Source: Galaxea fascicularis (lineage: Eukaryota > Cnidaria > Anthozoa > Scleractinia > Euphylliidae). From it: a stretch of 64,000 nucleotides of DNA. Each line of letters opens with the position of its first letter. Position 1 is the stretch's first letter. Below the pieces are notes generated by a model, which saw only the letters and a program-made list of their open reading frames with translations, was not told the DNA's origin and did not search any database. This document shows positions 14,201 to 25,700 of this stretch, piece after piece. Where the stretch lies: positions 120,001-184,000 of the forward strand of contig OX419347.1 of assembly GCA_948470475.1 (NCBI GenBank). The letters run 5' to 3'. The position numbers and the translations under genes are program-made.

Positions 14201-15773
14201 GTTTTTTGTTTGGATAAGCTGCAGCATTGAATATTTACGCCTAAAATTTCCATCCAGATGCGGATGCGGTTGCGGAATTACAGCGAGATCTGGAATTTGT
14301 TTGAAAAGCGAGGTCAGGGAAGCACTCCACTTCTCCTACTTCACTCCAAACAGCCTTAACAGTTGTACGCTTCCCACAGTTTTTGAATGTTGTGTTATTA
14401 TTCGAATGTCTGTTCTTGGGAAGGATTAAGACGATAAAAGAAAACAATAAGTTTGATAAGTTGCAAAATATTGTACAAGCTCGCTGCAGAATTGTTTTTG
14501 TTTGGAATACATTACATACCTTTCAACACGGGGCAAACCACTGCCCAAGCTTTGACGGCACCGACGCTCAGGTACTGTCCGAGGGCCAGTTCAAGATAAA
14601 ACAGTGGAATTCCACAGGTTACCAACGTCAGGAAATATGGGATAAGGAAAGAGGCTTTGAAAAATAAACCTAAACGTAAGTATGATTCCGAGTTGTGACA
14701 CACCTAACTTCAGTTCACTTTCAAACAAACACACCTCACAGCTCACTGGGGTAAGGTGAGGGTACCAAGAGAATGAGAGTTTTTTGCCTGATTAAGTTTG
14801 CAAAGCTGTATCTGTGTATTTTGTTTGTGGAAACCGATAAATAGTTTGTTGTTGTAGTTGGAAGAGCTTTGGGGAGTGCCCATCCCTGTGGTTGAACATG
14901 CATCAAAACACAAGCGTTGAACCCGTCCACAGGTCAAAACTTGTTTGTTTTTACTTTTGGTTTGATCTTTGTAGTGGTGTGGTATACGGTCCTCAGAAGC
15001 CGGCTGTCTGTTTTCACTGACTACTCGGTCGCCTTAGGCAACCCTGTGATACGAAAAATAATTTCCTATTTTCCATGTTTCACTTGTACCTCATAAATGG
15101 TTTATTTGTCATTGCGTTTGTGATGAACTTCCTGAGTTGACACATGTTGGACACACGTGTATGCTAATCCTGTGGCACTGCCTTGGATACCTCTTACTAA
15201 CCGAGTTTGAGGTTCGTACTGTAAGTTACTTTCCCGTTCACTTATGGCCCAAGCGCGAAGCGCGCGAGCCATAAATCACCGCGAAAAACCAAGAACCGTA
15301 ACCTACAGTACGGACCGAGAAAACAAGGTTAGTAAGATATTTATTATATCTTTGAGGTTAATCGGGCGCATGAGAAAGAAAACTTTCAAATTTAGCGGGC
15401 CGTACACTGAAAGTAGGGCCCGCAAAATTGACCAATCACAGCACGTACTAACAGAGATATAATAAGAGGTTAACTTAATTTGAGTTCATATCTACCGTTC
15501 CAGATTTGAGTGTACGACTAGGTTAGGACTTTCGTATGCGTCACTGCTTCCTGTACAGTATATTTAACGCTTTTCAGGTATTAGGATATAAACTACTTTA
15601 CCTCCACCATTCTTATAGCAAAGATATGGAAATCTCCAGATGTTTCCCAACCCAACAGCATAACCGATGCACGACATAATAAAGTCTGCTTTTGTGGTCC
15701 ACTTTTCGCGTTCTTCGCTCTCATTGAAGCTCCCGCGCACCGTTTGAGAGATGGGGTGAACCTTGCTTGACAT
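5241..15773 (-). CDS. SLC6 family Na+/Cl--dependent neurotransmitter/amino acid transporter
   Basis: Plasma-membrane symporter of the SLC6 family. Fourteen exons with matching phases (in coding order): 15602-15773, 14520-14654, 13469-13619, 12466-12561, 11518-11650, 11058-11192, 10657-10760, 10088-10212, 9339-9451, 9054-9182, 8725-8824, 8403-8503, 6689-6856, 5241-5324; 581 aa plus stop. TM1 carries [14 protein letters not shown] followed by NGGG across the first splice. Residue 41 is Gly where monoamine transporters have Asp, which points to an amino-acid-type substrate (glycine, GABA, taurine or similar). The long second extracellular loop has a Cys pair ([11 protein letters not shown]) and two N-glycosylation sites (NFT, NGT). 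The Gln/Ser of TM6-7 (SQIFFSLS) and the Ser of TM7 (NCMTS) that help bind chloride are present. TM8 reads GLGTQF rather than the common GLD(S/T). The last exon gives a short basic tail. Introns hold LINE and MITE insertions; the gene looks intact. Substrate is not assignable by eye. Confidence 0.93.
5561..6386 (-). mobile_element. LINE reverse transcriptase C-terminal fragment (CR1/Jockey-like)
   Basis: Sits in the last SLC6 intron (5325-6688), same strand as the gene. Two open stretches, 6066-6386 and 5561-6019, read as the end of a non-LTR reverse transcriptase and its C-terminal tail: [10 protein letters not shown], then [19 protein letters not shown], then [20 protein letters not shown] and later [15 protein letters not shown]. 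These are hallmark blocks of CR1/Rex1/Jockey-type elements. The frame is broken between 6019 and 6066, and no RT active site or endonuclease is present, so it is a 5'-truncated dead copy. Confidence 0.85.
7147..7714. mobile_element. Foldback DNA transposon with 8-bp target duplication
   Basis: 568-bp non-autonomous element in SLC6 intron 12. Ends are inverted: CTAGCCTGCGTGGCAGGCG at left and its exact complement at right, then matching purine/pyrimidine-rich arms. A second inner inverted repeat pairs about 7365-7440 with about 7480-7560. It is flanked by the direct repeat GTGTCGTT at 7139-7146 and 7715-7722. An 8-bp duplication fits hAT-like insertion; no transposase frame is present. Confidence 0.85.
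7776..8094. mobile_element. MITE with GC-rich terminal inverted repeats
   Basis: About 320 bp. The left end TGCACCTATCAGTGTCAAGC is matched by its reverse complement at the right end (about 8072-8094). Just inside lie a G-run at left and a C-run at right. The interior repeats short motifs of the type AAATCCCCACCCT, so it resembles a degenerate minisatellite held between inverted ends. It lies 61 bp from the preceding element. Confidence 0.8.
8119..8304. mobile_element. Short foldback MITE
   Basis: The left end GTGATAGAAACCGACGTTTC and right end GAAACGTCGGTTGCTATCAC are near-perfect inverted repeats around about 140 bp with no coding capacity. It is the third foldback element packed into SLC6 intron 12 (6857-8402). 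Confidence 0.75.
9656..9746 (+). repeat. Compound tetranucleotide microsatellite
   Basis: Consecutive (GACT)n, (GCCT)n, (GGAT)n and (TGAT)n blocks in an SLC6 intron. Each block differs from the next by about one base, as expected from stepwise decay or expansion. Confidence 0.85.
13022..13378. mobile_element. Probable pogo/Tigger-like MITE
   Basis: The left end CAGTTGAACTCTGTTATTTC continues with repeated TTCGAAC motifs, and the right end gives a related complementary string (CTTCGAATTAACGG). Ends of this kind are typical of pogo-like Tc1/mariner relics. No transposase is visible and the termini match only partly, so the family call is tentative. Confidence 0.5.
13848..13990. mobile_element. 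Palindromic MITE (GGTAATTGAAC ends)
   Basis: About 143 bp, almost fully palindromic about position 13918 (GAGCGCGCAGCGCGAG). The arms contain GGTAATTGAACT and GTGCAATTTGGTCTGAAATC with complements on the other side. It would form a long hairpin in an SLC6 intronic transcript. Confidence 0.8.
15188..15464 (-). repeat. Foldback MITE-like repeat, copy 2
   Basis: Reverse-complement relative of the repeat at 1317-1612, sharing the GGGCCGTA block, the GATTGGTCAATTTTGC block, the CGCGCGCTTCGCGCTTGGGC block and the TCTTACTAACC inner arms. It lies in SLC6 intron 1. Confidence 0.75.
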
Positions 15774-16673
15774 GTTAGCGGTCTCAAGTGTCGATATCTC
15801 TCAATATATCATCGTAATCTTTTGCATTTTTCAAGATCCGACCTCCATTACCGAAATGGGGCGAACACGCTACTGACATCACAGAGGGTAATGAGATAAT
15901 TTTCAGATTCAGCTCGCTCAGCGCGCGAAACACTAAGTTCAATTAGTAGCGCAGGTCACGGTGACGTAAAATAAAACAGTGAGTCAACAGTCGATTTTAT
16001 TTGAAAAATAACACCATAGCAGTGCAAAAATTGCAATAAAGTTCTTTACTTGTCGACAGTGAAATAAAATAAGTCACAGTAATATTAACTAATAAATTGT
16101 TAACTAACGGTACAATCATGATATCATTTGCTACCTTTGTTTGTACCTAGAATCTTGCATTATACGCACGACCATTTGTCAAAGTTGTGTATTGACAAAG
16201 AAACTATAAAAAAACGACTGAAATTGGGTTTGAAAACAAGTTGAAGGCGTGTGAAAAGGAAAAAAATCGGAAAAAAGGGCGAGTGGTATGGATATAAAGC
16301 GAAATATCAATATTGATTTTCATTTGTCAACAAGTTTAGTCTCAGTATTTCTCTTTTAAAAAGGCCCCATCGCGGTATAATCTTAGGAATTCAAATAATG
16401 ACAAACACTTACTTAGTCATCTTTGTTTCAAATCCAGAGCAACAGTTGAAGACAGGTTTTTTTTGTAGCTCTACATTGAAGCTCTTGGTTTCAGACGAGC
16501 CAAGACCGTTCATGTTTTCAGAACAAAGTTGAAAAAGTATTATCTTCGTTTAGTTTTATCATAGCTTTTGTATTTGTTTTTATCTTATAATATAGAATTT
16601 TCTAACTTAATCCCTTGTTATTTTTTAGTTACACTCATTTTAGAGCATCAAAAAATGTTTTCAGGAAATGGCA
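15774..16673. other. SLC6 upstream region and TLCD4 downstream region
   Basis: Holds the presumed SLC6 promoter and 5' UTR and the TLCD4 3' flank. I see no TATA box or other site I would assert. No gene signature is visible in the AT-rich stretch 16080-16660. Confidence 0.45.
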
Positions 16674-19600
16674 TCATCCTTCTTTGCGTCCATTACGCTT
16701 AAGTGTAAGCTTTATCGCTCCCCTGACAATCTTTGCAAACCAATAAACGTTAATTGTATCCAGCACAATGCATGTGGAAATCCAGTAGAAGCTTACAAGC
16801 CCACCCAAACTCCTTTGCTCTTGGGAGCCCCATACCGAGAAGCACTTGTAGTAATATATCGGCATTATTGCTATCCGGCAGAGGAAAAAGGATGCTCCCA
16901 TAGCATAGCCATTGGTGACAAAACTACACGAAGACCGTGGGTGACCGACAGCATCAAAGAACCACCTCGTAAAAAAAAAAAAAAATGTCAAAACAACGAA
17001 ACTTTCTTTCTGGTCAGTGTCAATTTTATAACCCCAAAATTATAGTCTAAATGATAAGAAGCACAATTAAGTAAACGTTAGAAATATCTTGTATCTTGTA
17101 CAGCATTACTGCAGATATTAGAAAATGGGAAACTATCATTCAAAAAGTGTTTAAGTTTGAGATTGGGTCATTCAGGTTCCCAAGGCGGAAGTGGTGGGGT
17201 GGGGGCTCAAACAGACGCTTGGGTAGGGAGGTGCGGCCTGGGCGCTCAAACCCTGACCCTGTTTAAGACACAACTCTGATTTCCTTATGCCGTTAAAGAC
17301 AGAATTCAGACTTTTCAAAGACAACAAATAAATAGAGTTTTGCCGTTACCACTTATCTTTTTTGGAGTGTAATAAGCTGTAATTATCAAAGTCAAGGGAA
17401 GCCCACCATTAACTGGCAGCTTGTTGTCAGGCTTCTACAAACAAACATCTAAGTTCATCCTGTTTAAGCCATTAGGTCATGTAGTGATACCCTGTTTAAG
17501 ACAGACAGTGATGAAATAGATACCCTGTTCATGACAAAACACCCTGAAAACCATACCTTAGCAGGGCGCACGTCCCCGTTAAGGCCATATAAGGTCTTTC
17601 TCTATCACTCTACTTGTTTTTATGTCAAAATTATTTTCATTACTCACCTTTGGTTTACAAATGGTGTGGAAATCTCTGCAAGTTGACGAACATTTGCAAA
17701 GTAAGGAAGAACCCCATAAACCTGTGAAAACCAGACAGATTAAACCTTTAGTGATGCCCTACTTTGTGGAAAACACAAATATTACATCTGATGCATGTAT
17801 CATCACATACCTAAACACCAAGAAGTGGGTTGAAAAACTGAGGCCAGCATGGTCAACGTTTTTTTTTTTATCAACTTCCAGGTGTTTAGATATCTAGCTA
17901 AACACTTTGTGTTTATCATGTACAGCTTCCCAAACCATCAATAATTATTGGGTAATTCAGAGCAAAAGCTCACCAAATTTTAAGATAACAAGAATTGCAA
18001 ATTCAAACCTCCTTCATAGTTCTGTAGTGATTTCCTTTGTTTTCTCTTTGTCAAAAAGATTATCAATGAGTTTGAGAAGTAAGAATCCTCTAATTATATC
18101 AACATGTCAAAACCACTGCAACTTATTATACAAACATAAAAATCAAATAATTATTGATAACTGATTTCTGTGTGTTAAGGGGGGGGGGGAAGGGGACAAG
18201 CTAGTTGGTGGTTTATCTTACTAACCCAAAATGATTATAGGGCTCCCCAGTAAACTGTTTGAAGCATTAATGTGCATGTAATACACTTCAGCTGTCACTA
18301 ATGCATTCAGGACTTTTAGAGACAGGACAATCAAAAGTGAAAACTCACCACAACAAAATAGTATGCCAATATTGCCATAATATGATGAGTCACCATAAGC
18401 AAGTCTCCAATATGATTATATGATAAAAGTAAGATAAAAAGATCTGAAATAAATCATAAATAAATGAATGAAGAAACTATTTATTAATCAGTGCTGGACA
18501 TTATTTCTGCAGAAGTAACAACAACCAGGTAGGGACCCTACACCCATCTCTATTAACCCTTTTAAGGCCTGGGAATATCAACATGCATGTTCCCTACATA
18601 GTGAGTGTTACTCCTGCCTTACTTATAATACAGCCTAGGGTACTTTGTTAGGAATCAAGAGATTTCATCTTCTACAATTACTTCCTTTATCTTAAATTAC
18701 TTTTTACACTTCTTTACAACACCAATTAACAGATCAGAAATTAGGACTTGCAGATACTTGACAAACAAATGACACAAATACATATTAAATAGACAACTAA
18801 AATAGATGGGGATATTATGTAACAATGCTCGAACAAGCATTACAATAAATTATTACATTATTATAGTTATTAATATTTTTAATAAAGACACCATATGTTT
18901 GGAAATTACTTCCCTTATTCTCATAACCTGTCCTTGAATCAGTAGTAACAACATTTTAAAATAATTTTTCTTTACATCTCATTATTAGATCCAGGTCACT
19001 GTTGAGACTATAGATCAAAGCCCTCCATCCCCCATTGTGGCCTGATCCTTAAATTTATTGGATTTTTGGATGACATTTTGAGATTATATCCCTTAAAAGT
19101 TAAATTAGAGGTATTTCTAACAGGATGTAGTACCACTACTATGGAAACCAAAAATACTTGTTGTTAATCAGTGATTGGGCAGTTGTTTACAGATGTTGGT
19201 AAAGAGTACTTTTACTTTTAGCTTAACTCATGAAACAGATGTTTGTATAATAGTAACTAAAAACAACTATTACTTGCATTTTATTCCTTTGAATTCTTTT
19301 ATTATACGGGTTAACTAAAACTACTCTATAAAAGTATCACCATAGATACTGAGTGCCATAGTAACTGCTAGAGAGTGGTTTTAGCCACTTGGGAGAAAAA
19401 TACCTGCTGAAATGTATCCCATTGTAATAGCAACCCCCGTTCTAGCTAATATGGCATCATCCCTGTTGACAGAAACAGACTGTGTAAGGAGAAACTAGCT
19501 GTTACAGTGTTACCTGTTACATACGTTAATAATAGGATGGAAGCCAAAAAAGCAAACAAATGAAAACTTGATTACAGATAAGAGTTACTTACACAACAGG

Positions 19601-22530
19601 GTTTGAGGTAGTTTCAACATCAAAGATGAAGCAATATAAACTCATTACACTGACAACAACTGCATGCATGTTTGAACCAATCCTGTAAAAACAAAACATT
19701 TTTCCAATGCAGAAAACTGACAAAACTGTTTCCCGTGACTGATGGCCATCTGGCAGACTAGGGTGTGGCACTCCTAAATGTATTTACCCTGCATAGCAGT
19801 TGTTTCCATTTTTCTGTTTAGCCAAGCGGCTGCCAAGCAGGAGAGATGGGAGCCACAAACACCCCTCCCCCATACTTGCATATTCCTTTATTTTTTGCTA
19901 CTTTTTGCCCCATGCCCTCAAGTGAGTCCCCCATATAAGCAATATAGCTATGTGCCACCCCAAAGGGTATGGTTTTTGAGCCGTTTTGGTCTGAAAACGG
20001 GTATAGATTTTGACCATTTTGGTTTGAAATCTGGTATGTTTTTCAAGGGTACCACTAGAATGTATCAATGTTTTTGTTATTTCAACTCCAAATATGTAAT
20101 AGAGAAATTAGGCGAGCAACCAAAATATATCATTCAAGCTGAATTTGACCAATTCTTGATTTTGGCAGTGACGTCAAGCTTAATATGTATTACTACAAAA
20201 AAGCCAGTGGGATATATTTGAAACTGACCAGATGTCTGAAAATGGGTGTGGAAAATGGCACATTCTGGCTTGAAATAGGGTCAGGATTTCTAGGACTGGG
20301 CAGCAGATCCCCTACCAAGAATTCCCCCCCCCCCAGCATCACTTCCACTTGGCAGCCACTTACCTAAACAAAAATTGAAACAACTGCTACACAGGCTAAA
20401 ATTTATTTAAAAGTAGAACAAAAAATATCCCAGAGAAGGCCTTTTCAGGGCTATGTCACTTCCAAACCTATCTAGCTTAGCTCAGCAAGTGTCTGTCAGG
20501 GTCTATTTTCAGTCTGGTGTAACCTCTGAACCTATTTGCAAGTATAACAAATTAAGTCCCAAAGAGCTAGCTTTTAAGCAGGGATGTTCATGCAGGTTAA
20601 CTTAAGTCAACTCAAATAAGCACTTCTACTGTTTAATTTTTAAGATGTATTTAGGAAAGTTCTGCAACTAGTATCATAAATCACACATTACCTAGTGTTC
20701 CAATCAATTCTTTTGGCCAAAGGAAGCTGGTGGTATCTTGAGGAGACCACTGACGACATTCTGGGGCTTATAATGTAGAACAGAAATAAGCAGAGTGAAA
20801 AACTAGCTGCTGCTGTCCCAACATAGAAACTTGAGTCTTTTTCTCTGAAGAAAGATCCTTTAAGATCTGGAAAAAAGGCAACTTAAGTCAGACCCTTAAA
20901 TCCTTTTTGCAATAATCCAGATCTTCCCATTATCTAAACTATGATAATGGTCACAAGCTGCACCAAGCAATTCATGATGAAATTGTCAGCATTTGCTATG
21001 GCAATCTAGGCTGGGTGTAAATTAATGGTTCTGACAGTTAAATTAGCAAGTTAAACATTAAACATTTTTAGTTAACACTTCTCTCTTACATTTCATTTCA
21101 TCTTTCTTTACACCTGTTTAAAATGCATTGCAGCATTTCTTGACTTTTTATTGGTTTTAAAACTGAGCATCATTTGTTTCACCACTGAGCCAGAAGGGGC
21201 GTGGGTCTGTTCTTTATTTGACATCACAAACTGGTTTGCATTGCATTAACTCTTTTTAAAACATGCATACAAAGTAGATTGTGATGTCAGATCAGGAAGT
21301 AGACCCACTAATCTTCTGACTCAGTCACGAAAGAAACAATGCTTGGTTGTTCGTAAGGTTTGAAAGCCTACAAAAAGGCAGGGTTTATGTATTAAAGAAA
21401 GGAAGAAAGGCTGCAATGCATTTCAAATACAATTTAAAGATTTATTTTAGTGAAAAAATATTTTGGGATTAGGAGCACTTTAAAGTTCCACTGTAGCATG
21501 ACAGCTAATTCGTGACTACTGTCGCCAACTGTTGTGTTAGGATACCGAGCAAGAACGGAATAAATCTAACAAACACTCTAATGGACTCACAGGTTTAATC
21601 GATATCCCCCAAGTCACCGCGCATGCTCAAATGATATACATGCAAGTGTCAATAACAGTAATGCAACATCAACAGACTCATAATTTGGTCCAACTACCCT
21701 TCCAGCCAGGTAACCAAATAATTGCTTGACATGTGAAGAATGGATATGCTCATGTATCTAAATCTCAGTTGATTTACAATGAAGATACATTCAGCTCTAA
21801 ATGCATCTATCAGAACTATTAACTAACGGGTAGATTATATGTGTTTTTGGAAATGCCGCAGGAAACATTATTTTAAAATGTTTCTGATTAACACTACACC
21901 AATGATTGGTCTTGACATGCCAAAAAGCTGTGTGAAATATGCCAGAAGTTTGTGTAAATCGCCTGGAGCCCCACCAAAGTTCTTTGGCGTGACACATGTT
22001 TTCCAGTATGGATTCGATGAGTAGCCAATGAGTAATCAGTTTATTATTCACTAAGTAGAGTAATCAATTACTAAATTATTGATGCTCCACAAAATTTTTA
22101 GTCATCAATATCGTTGATTAGACATTGTGGTCCTCAAATGGCATAAAATCCAAGAAAAATGAAACAAACCCTGCTGATTTCAACTTTATAAGATACTTAT
22201 TAATCAATGGATAATCAATGACATCAACGAGTAATCAATGATAAATGAGCAATGGGTGCTCCACAAAATTTTTGTGCTCGATTGCTCAATGAGTCAATCG
22301 GTTGATTGTTCACTGACTACCGTTCATGTCATTGCATGATCATCGATTAGTTGTCTGGTTTAGACCAGCGTTTATACGAAGGAAAAATTATATGTAAGCT
22401 TATGTCCGTCCCGCCAAGACGAGCAACTGCAGAATGCCAGCGAAGCATGTAACAATGGATATTATTATTACACAATGTTGTCACGTGCACAAAAAACAAT
22501 TATTAAAAGTAACTTACCATAATCATCCAT
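16674..22530 (-). CDS. TLCD4: TLC domain-containing protein 4 (TMEM56)
   Basis: Multi-pass membrane protein of the TRAM-LAG1-CLN8 (TLC) family, probably involved in membrane lipid handling; its biochemical activity is not settled. Seven exons, phases all consistent: 22518-22530, 20692-20866, 19593-19682, 19404-19462, 18349-18443, 17648-17721, 16674-16965; 265 aa plus stop, against about 263 in human. The first coding exon holds only 13 nt (ATG plus three codons and one base). Family landmarks in order: KRIDWNTR, GYISADLFILLLSYNHIGD, THHIMAILAYYF, LPYFANVRQLAEISTPFVNQ, RWFFDAV, and a last pair of membrane helices ending in a Lys/Arg-rich tail. The His pair in the HH motif, a TLC hallmark, is present. 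A run of 15 T precedes the last exon and makes a strong polypyrimidine tract. It is divergent from ALG14 across a 212-bp gap. Introns carry MITEs. Confidence 0.93.
19821..20363. mobile_element. Dispersed DNA repeat with imperfect inverted ends
   Basis: Lies in TLCD4 intron 2. The ends AAGCGGCTGCCAAG and CTTGGCAGCCACTT are inverted copies. The interior repeats a motif of the form TTTGGTCTGAAAACGGGTAT several times. An open frame across 19778-20221 is a by-product; it has no domain signature. Confidence 0.6.
21119..21425. mobile_element. Foldback MITE (AAATGCATTGCAGC ends)
   Basis: The left end AAATGCATTGCAGC is matched by GCTGCAATGCATTT at right. A second inner inverted pair (CACTGAGCCAGAAG with CTTCTGACTCAGT) supports a foldback structure about position 21270. 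It lies between TLCD4 exons 1 and 2. Confidence 0.7.
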
Positions 22531-22742
22531 ACTAAAAGAAAATCAATTCAACGAGGTATGCGTTGGTTCACCGATGTAAACAATATTCTCCATTTAGCGC
22601 TTAGACGAATCACGTGCGAGTGAAAATATTAGGAGAATATACTCCATGGGAGAATGCCATGGAGGCACTTGCGGTTTCCTGATGGAAACCGCTGAATACT
22701 TTGTTTATTTTTATTTTTTTTTCGGTGCACGTTGTCTTCAGG
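22531..22742. promoter_or_regulatory. Shared bidirectional promoter of TLCD4 and ALG14
   Basis: Only 212 bp separate the two divergent start codons, so both promoters and both 5' UTRs must fit here or overlap neighbouring exons. A CACGTG E-box is seen at about 22612-22617 (in AATCACGTGCGAG). No convincing TATA box appears. A second CACGTG lies at about 22493-22498 in TLCD4 intron 1. The head-to-head layout is direct; promoter activity is inferred. Confidence 0.7.
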
Positions 22743-25700
22743 ATGTCTCTCGTTATTACGGATTTTTGTCCCGAACGAAGCTTCTCTTTGAAAGTGTTTC
22801 TTCTTTTCAGTTTTGTGGTGATTTTGCGCACTGTTTATGTGTTGAAGAAGAAGGGCCGTCATGAATCCCTTCGAAAGAACAAACCTGTGAAAGTTATGGT
22901 GGTCGCAGGCTCAGGTTGGCATGTTTCGATATTAAACATAATGTACCAGTAAAGTCGCCAATCCACCCCCCTCCCCGGGTAAACCCCCGGGCATTCGACT
23001 TTTTAGAAAAATATAATGTTGGTCAAGTTCCCCACTATATCTTGCCAATTTTACGATCGTGCCCCACCTGTCGGGGCATCAAATTCCCCATGCTCTAGAT
23101 ATGTTGGCAGATAACCAAGCCGTTTAATGCCAAGCTGGCCACTTGCTGAATAGAACAGGTCAGCACTAGGGATGGTCACAGGGGTGGTCACAGCCAGGGT
23201 TTGTTATGTCCCTAGTGGTTCTTTAACGCCCCACAGAATCAATTGTCAAGAGTTGTGAGACAGGACCTCCAGTTTATCATCCTTATCCAAGAAGACTAAC
23301 CATTCGCAGATGTCCTTCCAAGGGAAACACTTTCTCCTCAGTTATTTAAAGACCCTGAGTGTTGATCTGGCAGGGGCTTCAATCCACGACCTCCTGCACT
23401 CTACCAACTGAGCCAACCGATCTCTTATGTTATGTACTTTAACAAAATGCAATAAAAAATAGGGGTCACATCAAATTCCCCACCAAAGTAGCCTACCTCC
23501 CATCAAATGTCTGGGGTATGCCCAGGGGGAATGAGCATTCTTAGATTTGACTGATACATATTATTAAAACAACCCTTGTGTACTTTTTGCCAAATATCAG
23601 AGGCATCCCTCGAGCATCTATTTCTTTGGCTTTCATTACTTTCAGAGTACTTACACTATATAGAGAAAAACACTGACTAATTGCAGGTGCAAAATATGAC
23701 ACAACTTGTAAATTTAATATGTGACATTCATGACAAATTCAAGTAAAAATGTAAAATTCAAGTCAAAACACAAATTTAAATTTTGTAAAAGAACACTATG
23801 TCTTTCAAAGCAAAATGTCCTAACCATACTACCCAGTAACCCTAACTCTAGTAAGAAAATTACAGTCATAAACTCAAAGAGATTTATCTTTTCTCTCACC
23901 CAAAAATTCTTCTTTTTTTATTAATAAATTTCACACCATCAGATGTGTCTTGCCACTTTGTGCATGCATTCAGGCAGTTTTTCCTCTGTATCGTGTGATT
24001 AGCCTAAAAGTAATCTTCTTTTGTTGTTCTTGTCATCATCATTAACACCCTCATCAACATCATCATCATAACAGAGGGGCAACCTCTGAAGATTTTTTTC
24101 TTCTGTGCCACCCCCCTCCCCTATCAAAATAATCGGACCAATCCCCACCCCTTAAAATTCATTCAGTTACTTCAACCTCTCACCCCAAGTGAAATTTCCC
24201 GCAAAATAGGCGGGTGTATCTGCCAGGGGCTTAAATTGGTTGAATGCTCATCCTGGCCAGTCAGACTGTCGTTTTATATAGTAGTCATAAAGAGGTGAGT
24301 CAGTGTATCTTTTTGTACACATAAGGAGCTGGATGATTAGGATTTTGGAAAATATGTATCAGTAGTTTAAAACTGATATTTTTGTGGAGAAATGATCCAA
24401 TTGGCTTTGCTCTGGTAGATTTGGTCACCCATAAATGAGACTGGGAGTTTCACTGGGCATCTGTAAGAGACTCTGGAATAATCTGGGAGAGTTTGCACAT
24501 ATGTCATCATCACCATCATTACAGTGTATTACTATCACTTCTAACAGAGTACTAACGTAACCATTCAACATGCTCTCTCACAAAAATTGAGGACTCCATT
24601 TGCAGCCTTGTTTACAACTTTTCTACCTTTCTCAACTGTTAGGTTTTGCAGGGCTCTCATTAAGTGTTGGCGGCTGGCTTAAAACTCTGCAAGTTTCAAT
24701 TCTGAACCAACAACTTTTATGAAATAATATATGTCTAAGTTGTGAAGAGTAATAAAAACTCGAATTGACAGCTGTCTACTTAATGCATCTGGCTGTCTTA
24801 CTCCCTGAATGACTGAAAACCCTGGTTTTGGCACCGGCTCTATTACATCCGCCCCTAAGCTCATTAACCAAAGTGGTTAAGAACTAACTGAACTCAAGCC
24901 CCTCTCAAGGTGAAGATTTGTTTCACTGCTGCTTCTTAATCCTCAAGTGTCCTACTGGTGAAACTGATTCTATCTTCAATTTTAAAAGAAGTCAAGCTAT
25001 TCATGCTGGTAACACAATACCATTCATGGTTCTTCATTTGGCTCTTGATCCTCTAACTACGGTAACTGGGATAAACAGATATCCATCTACCAAGCTGCAA
25101 AAGACTGGTCTGGGCAGTCTTCCAATGGACATCAAACAAACAAACAAACATTTTCTTTCAGGGCTGTGCTCTAGCGGCGCCCGGTCGCCCCTGGCGACTT
25201 ACTTTTGCCATCGGGCGACCAGGAAGTATTAGTTTTTAGTACCAAACTTATATGCTGTGCGCCCTGGATTTCAAGGGTTTAGAGGTTTGGGTGCCCAACT
25301 ACTTTTCTTAGAGTACAGCCTTGTCTTTATTCTTAAAGCAAAGTATTTATTTAATAATTTATTAATAATTTGGCTTGTTTGAACTTGGAAAATGGATATG
25401 TACCATTTCTGAGTTATCAGTGCTCTCAGGTTCACTATTAGTTAACCAGCTGACCAGTGAAATAGAATCAATAACTTGCTCGCAGGCTACATGTACAACC
25501 AAAATTATGATCATAAAATGACCAAATGAATTTCATCAAGATACTTCCTATTAAGAATGACAAAGATATTCAGAAGAAGAGGTACTTGCTTTTGATAATA
25601 AGCAGAACAGAAATTTGTTGAGTGAATAGGCCTGTTGACCCTACAAAGACTTTATCATGCATAAAATATAACACAAGTCTCATGGTTCTCTATCTGTGAG

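Noticed and set aside
16440..16600. LINE 3' tail in the SLC6-TLCD4 gap
   Set aside because: A short frame (KTVHVFRTKLKKYYLR) is reminiscent of LINE C-termini but too short and unsupported by neighbouring motifs.
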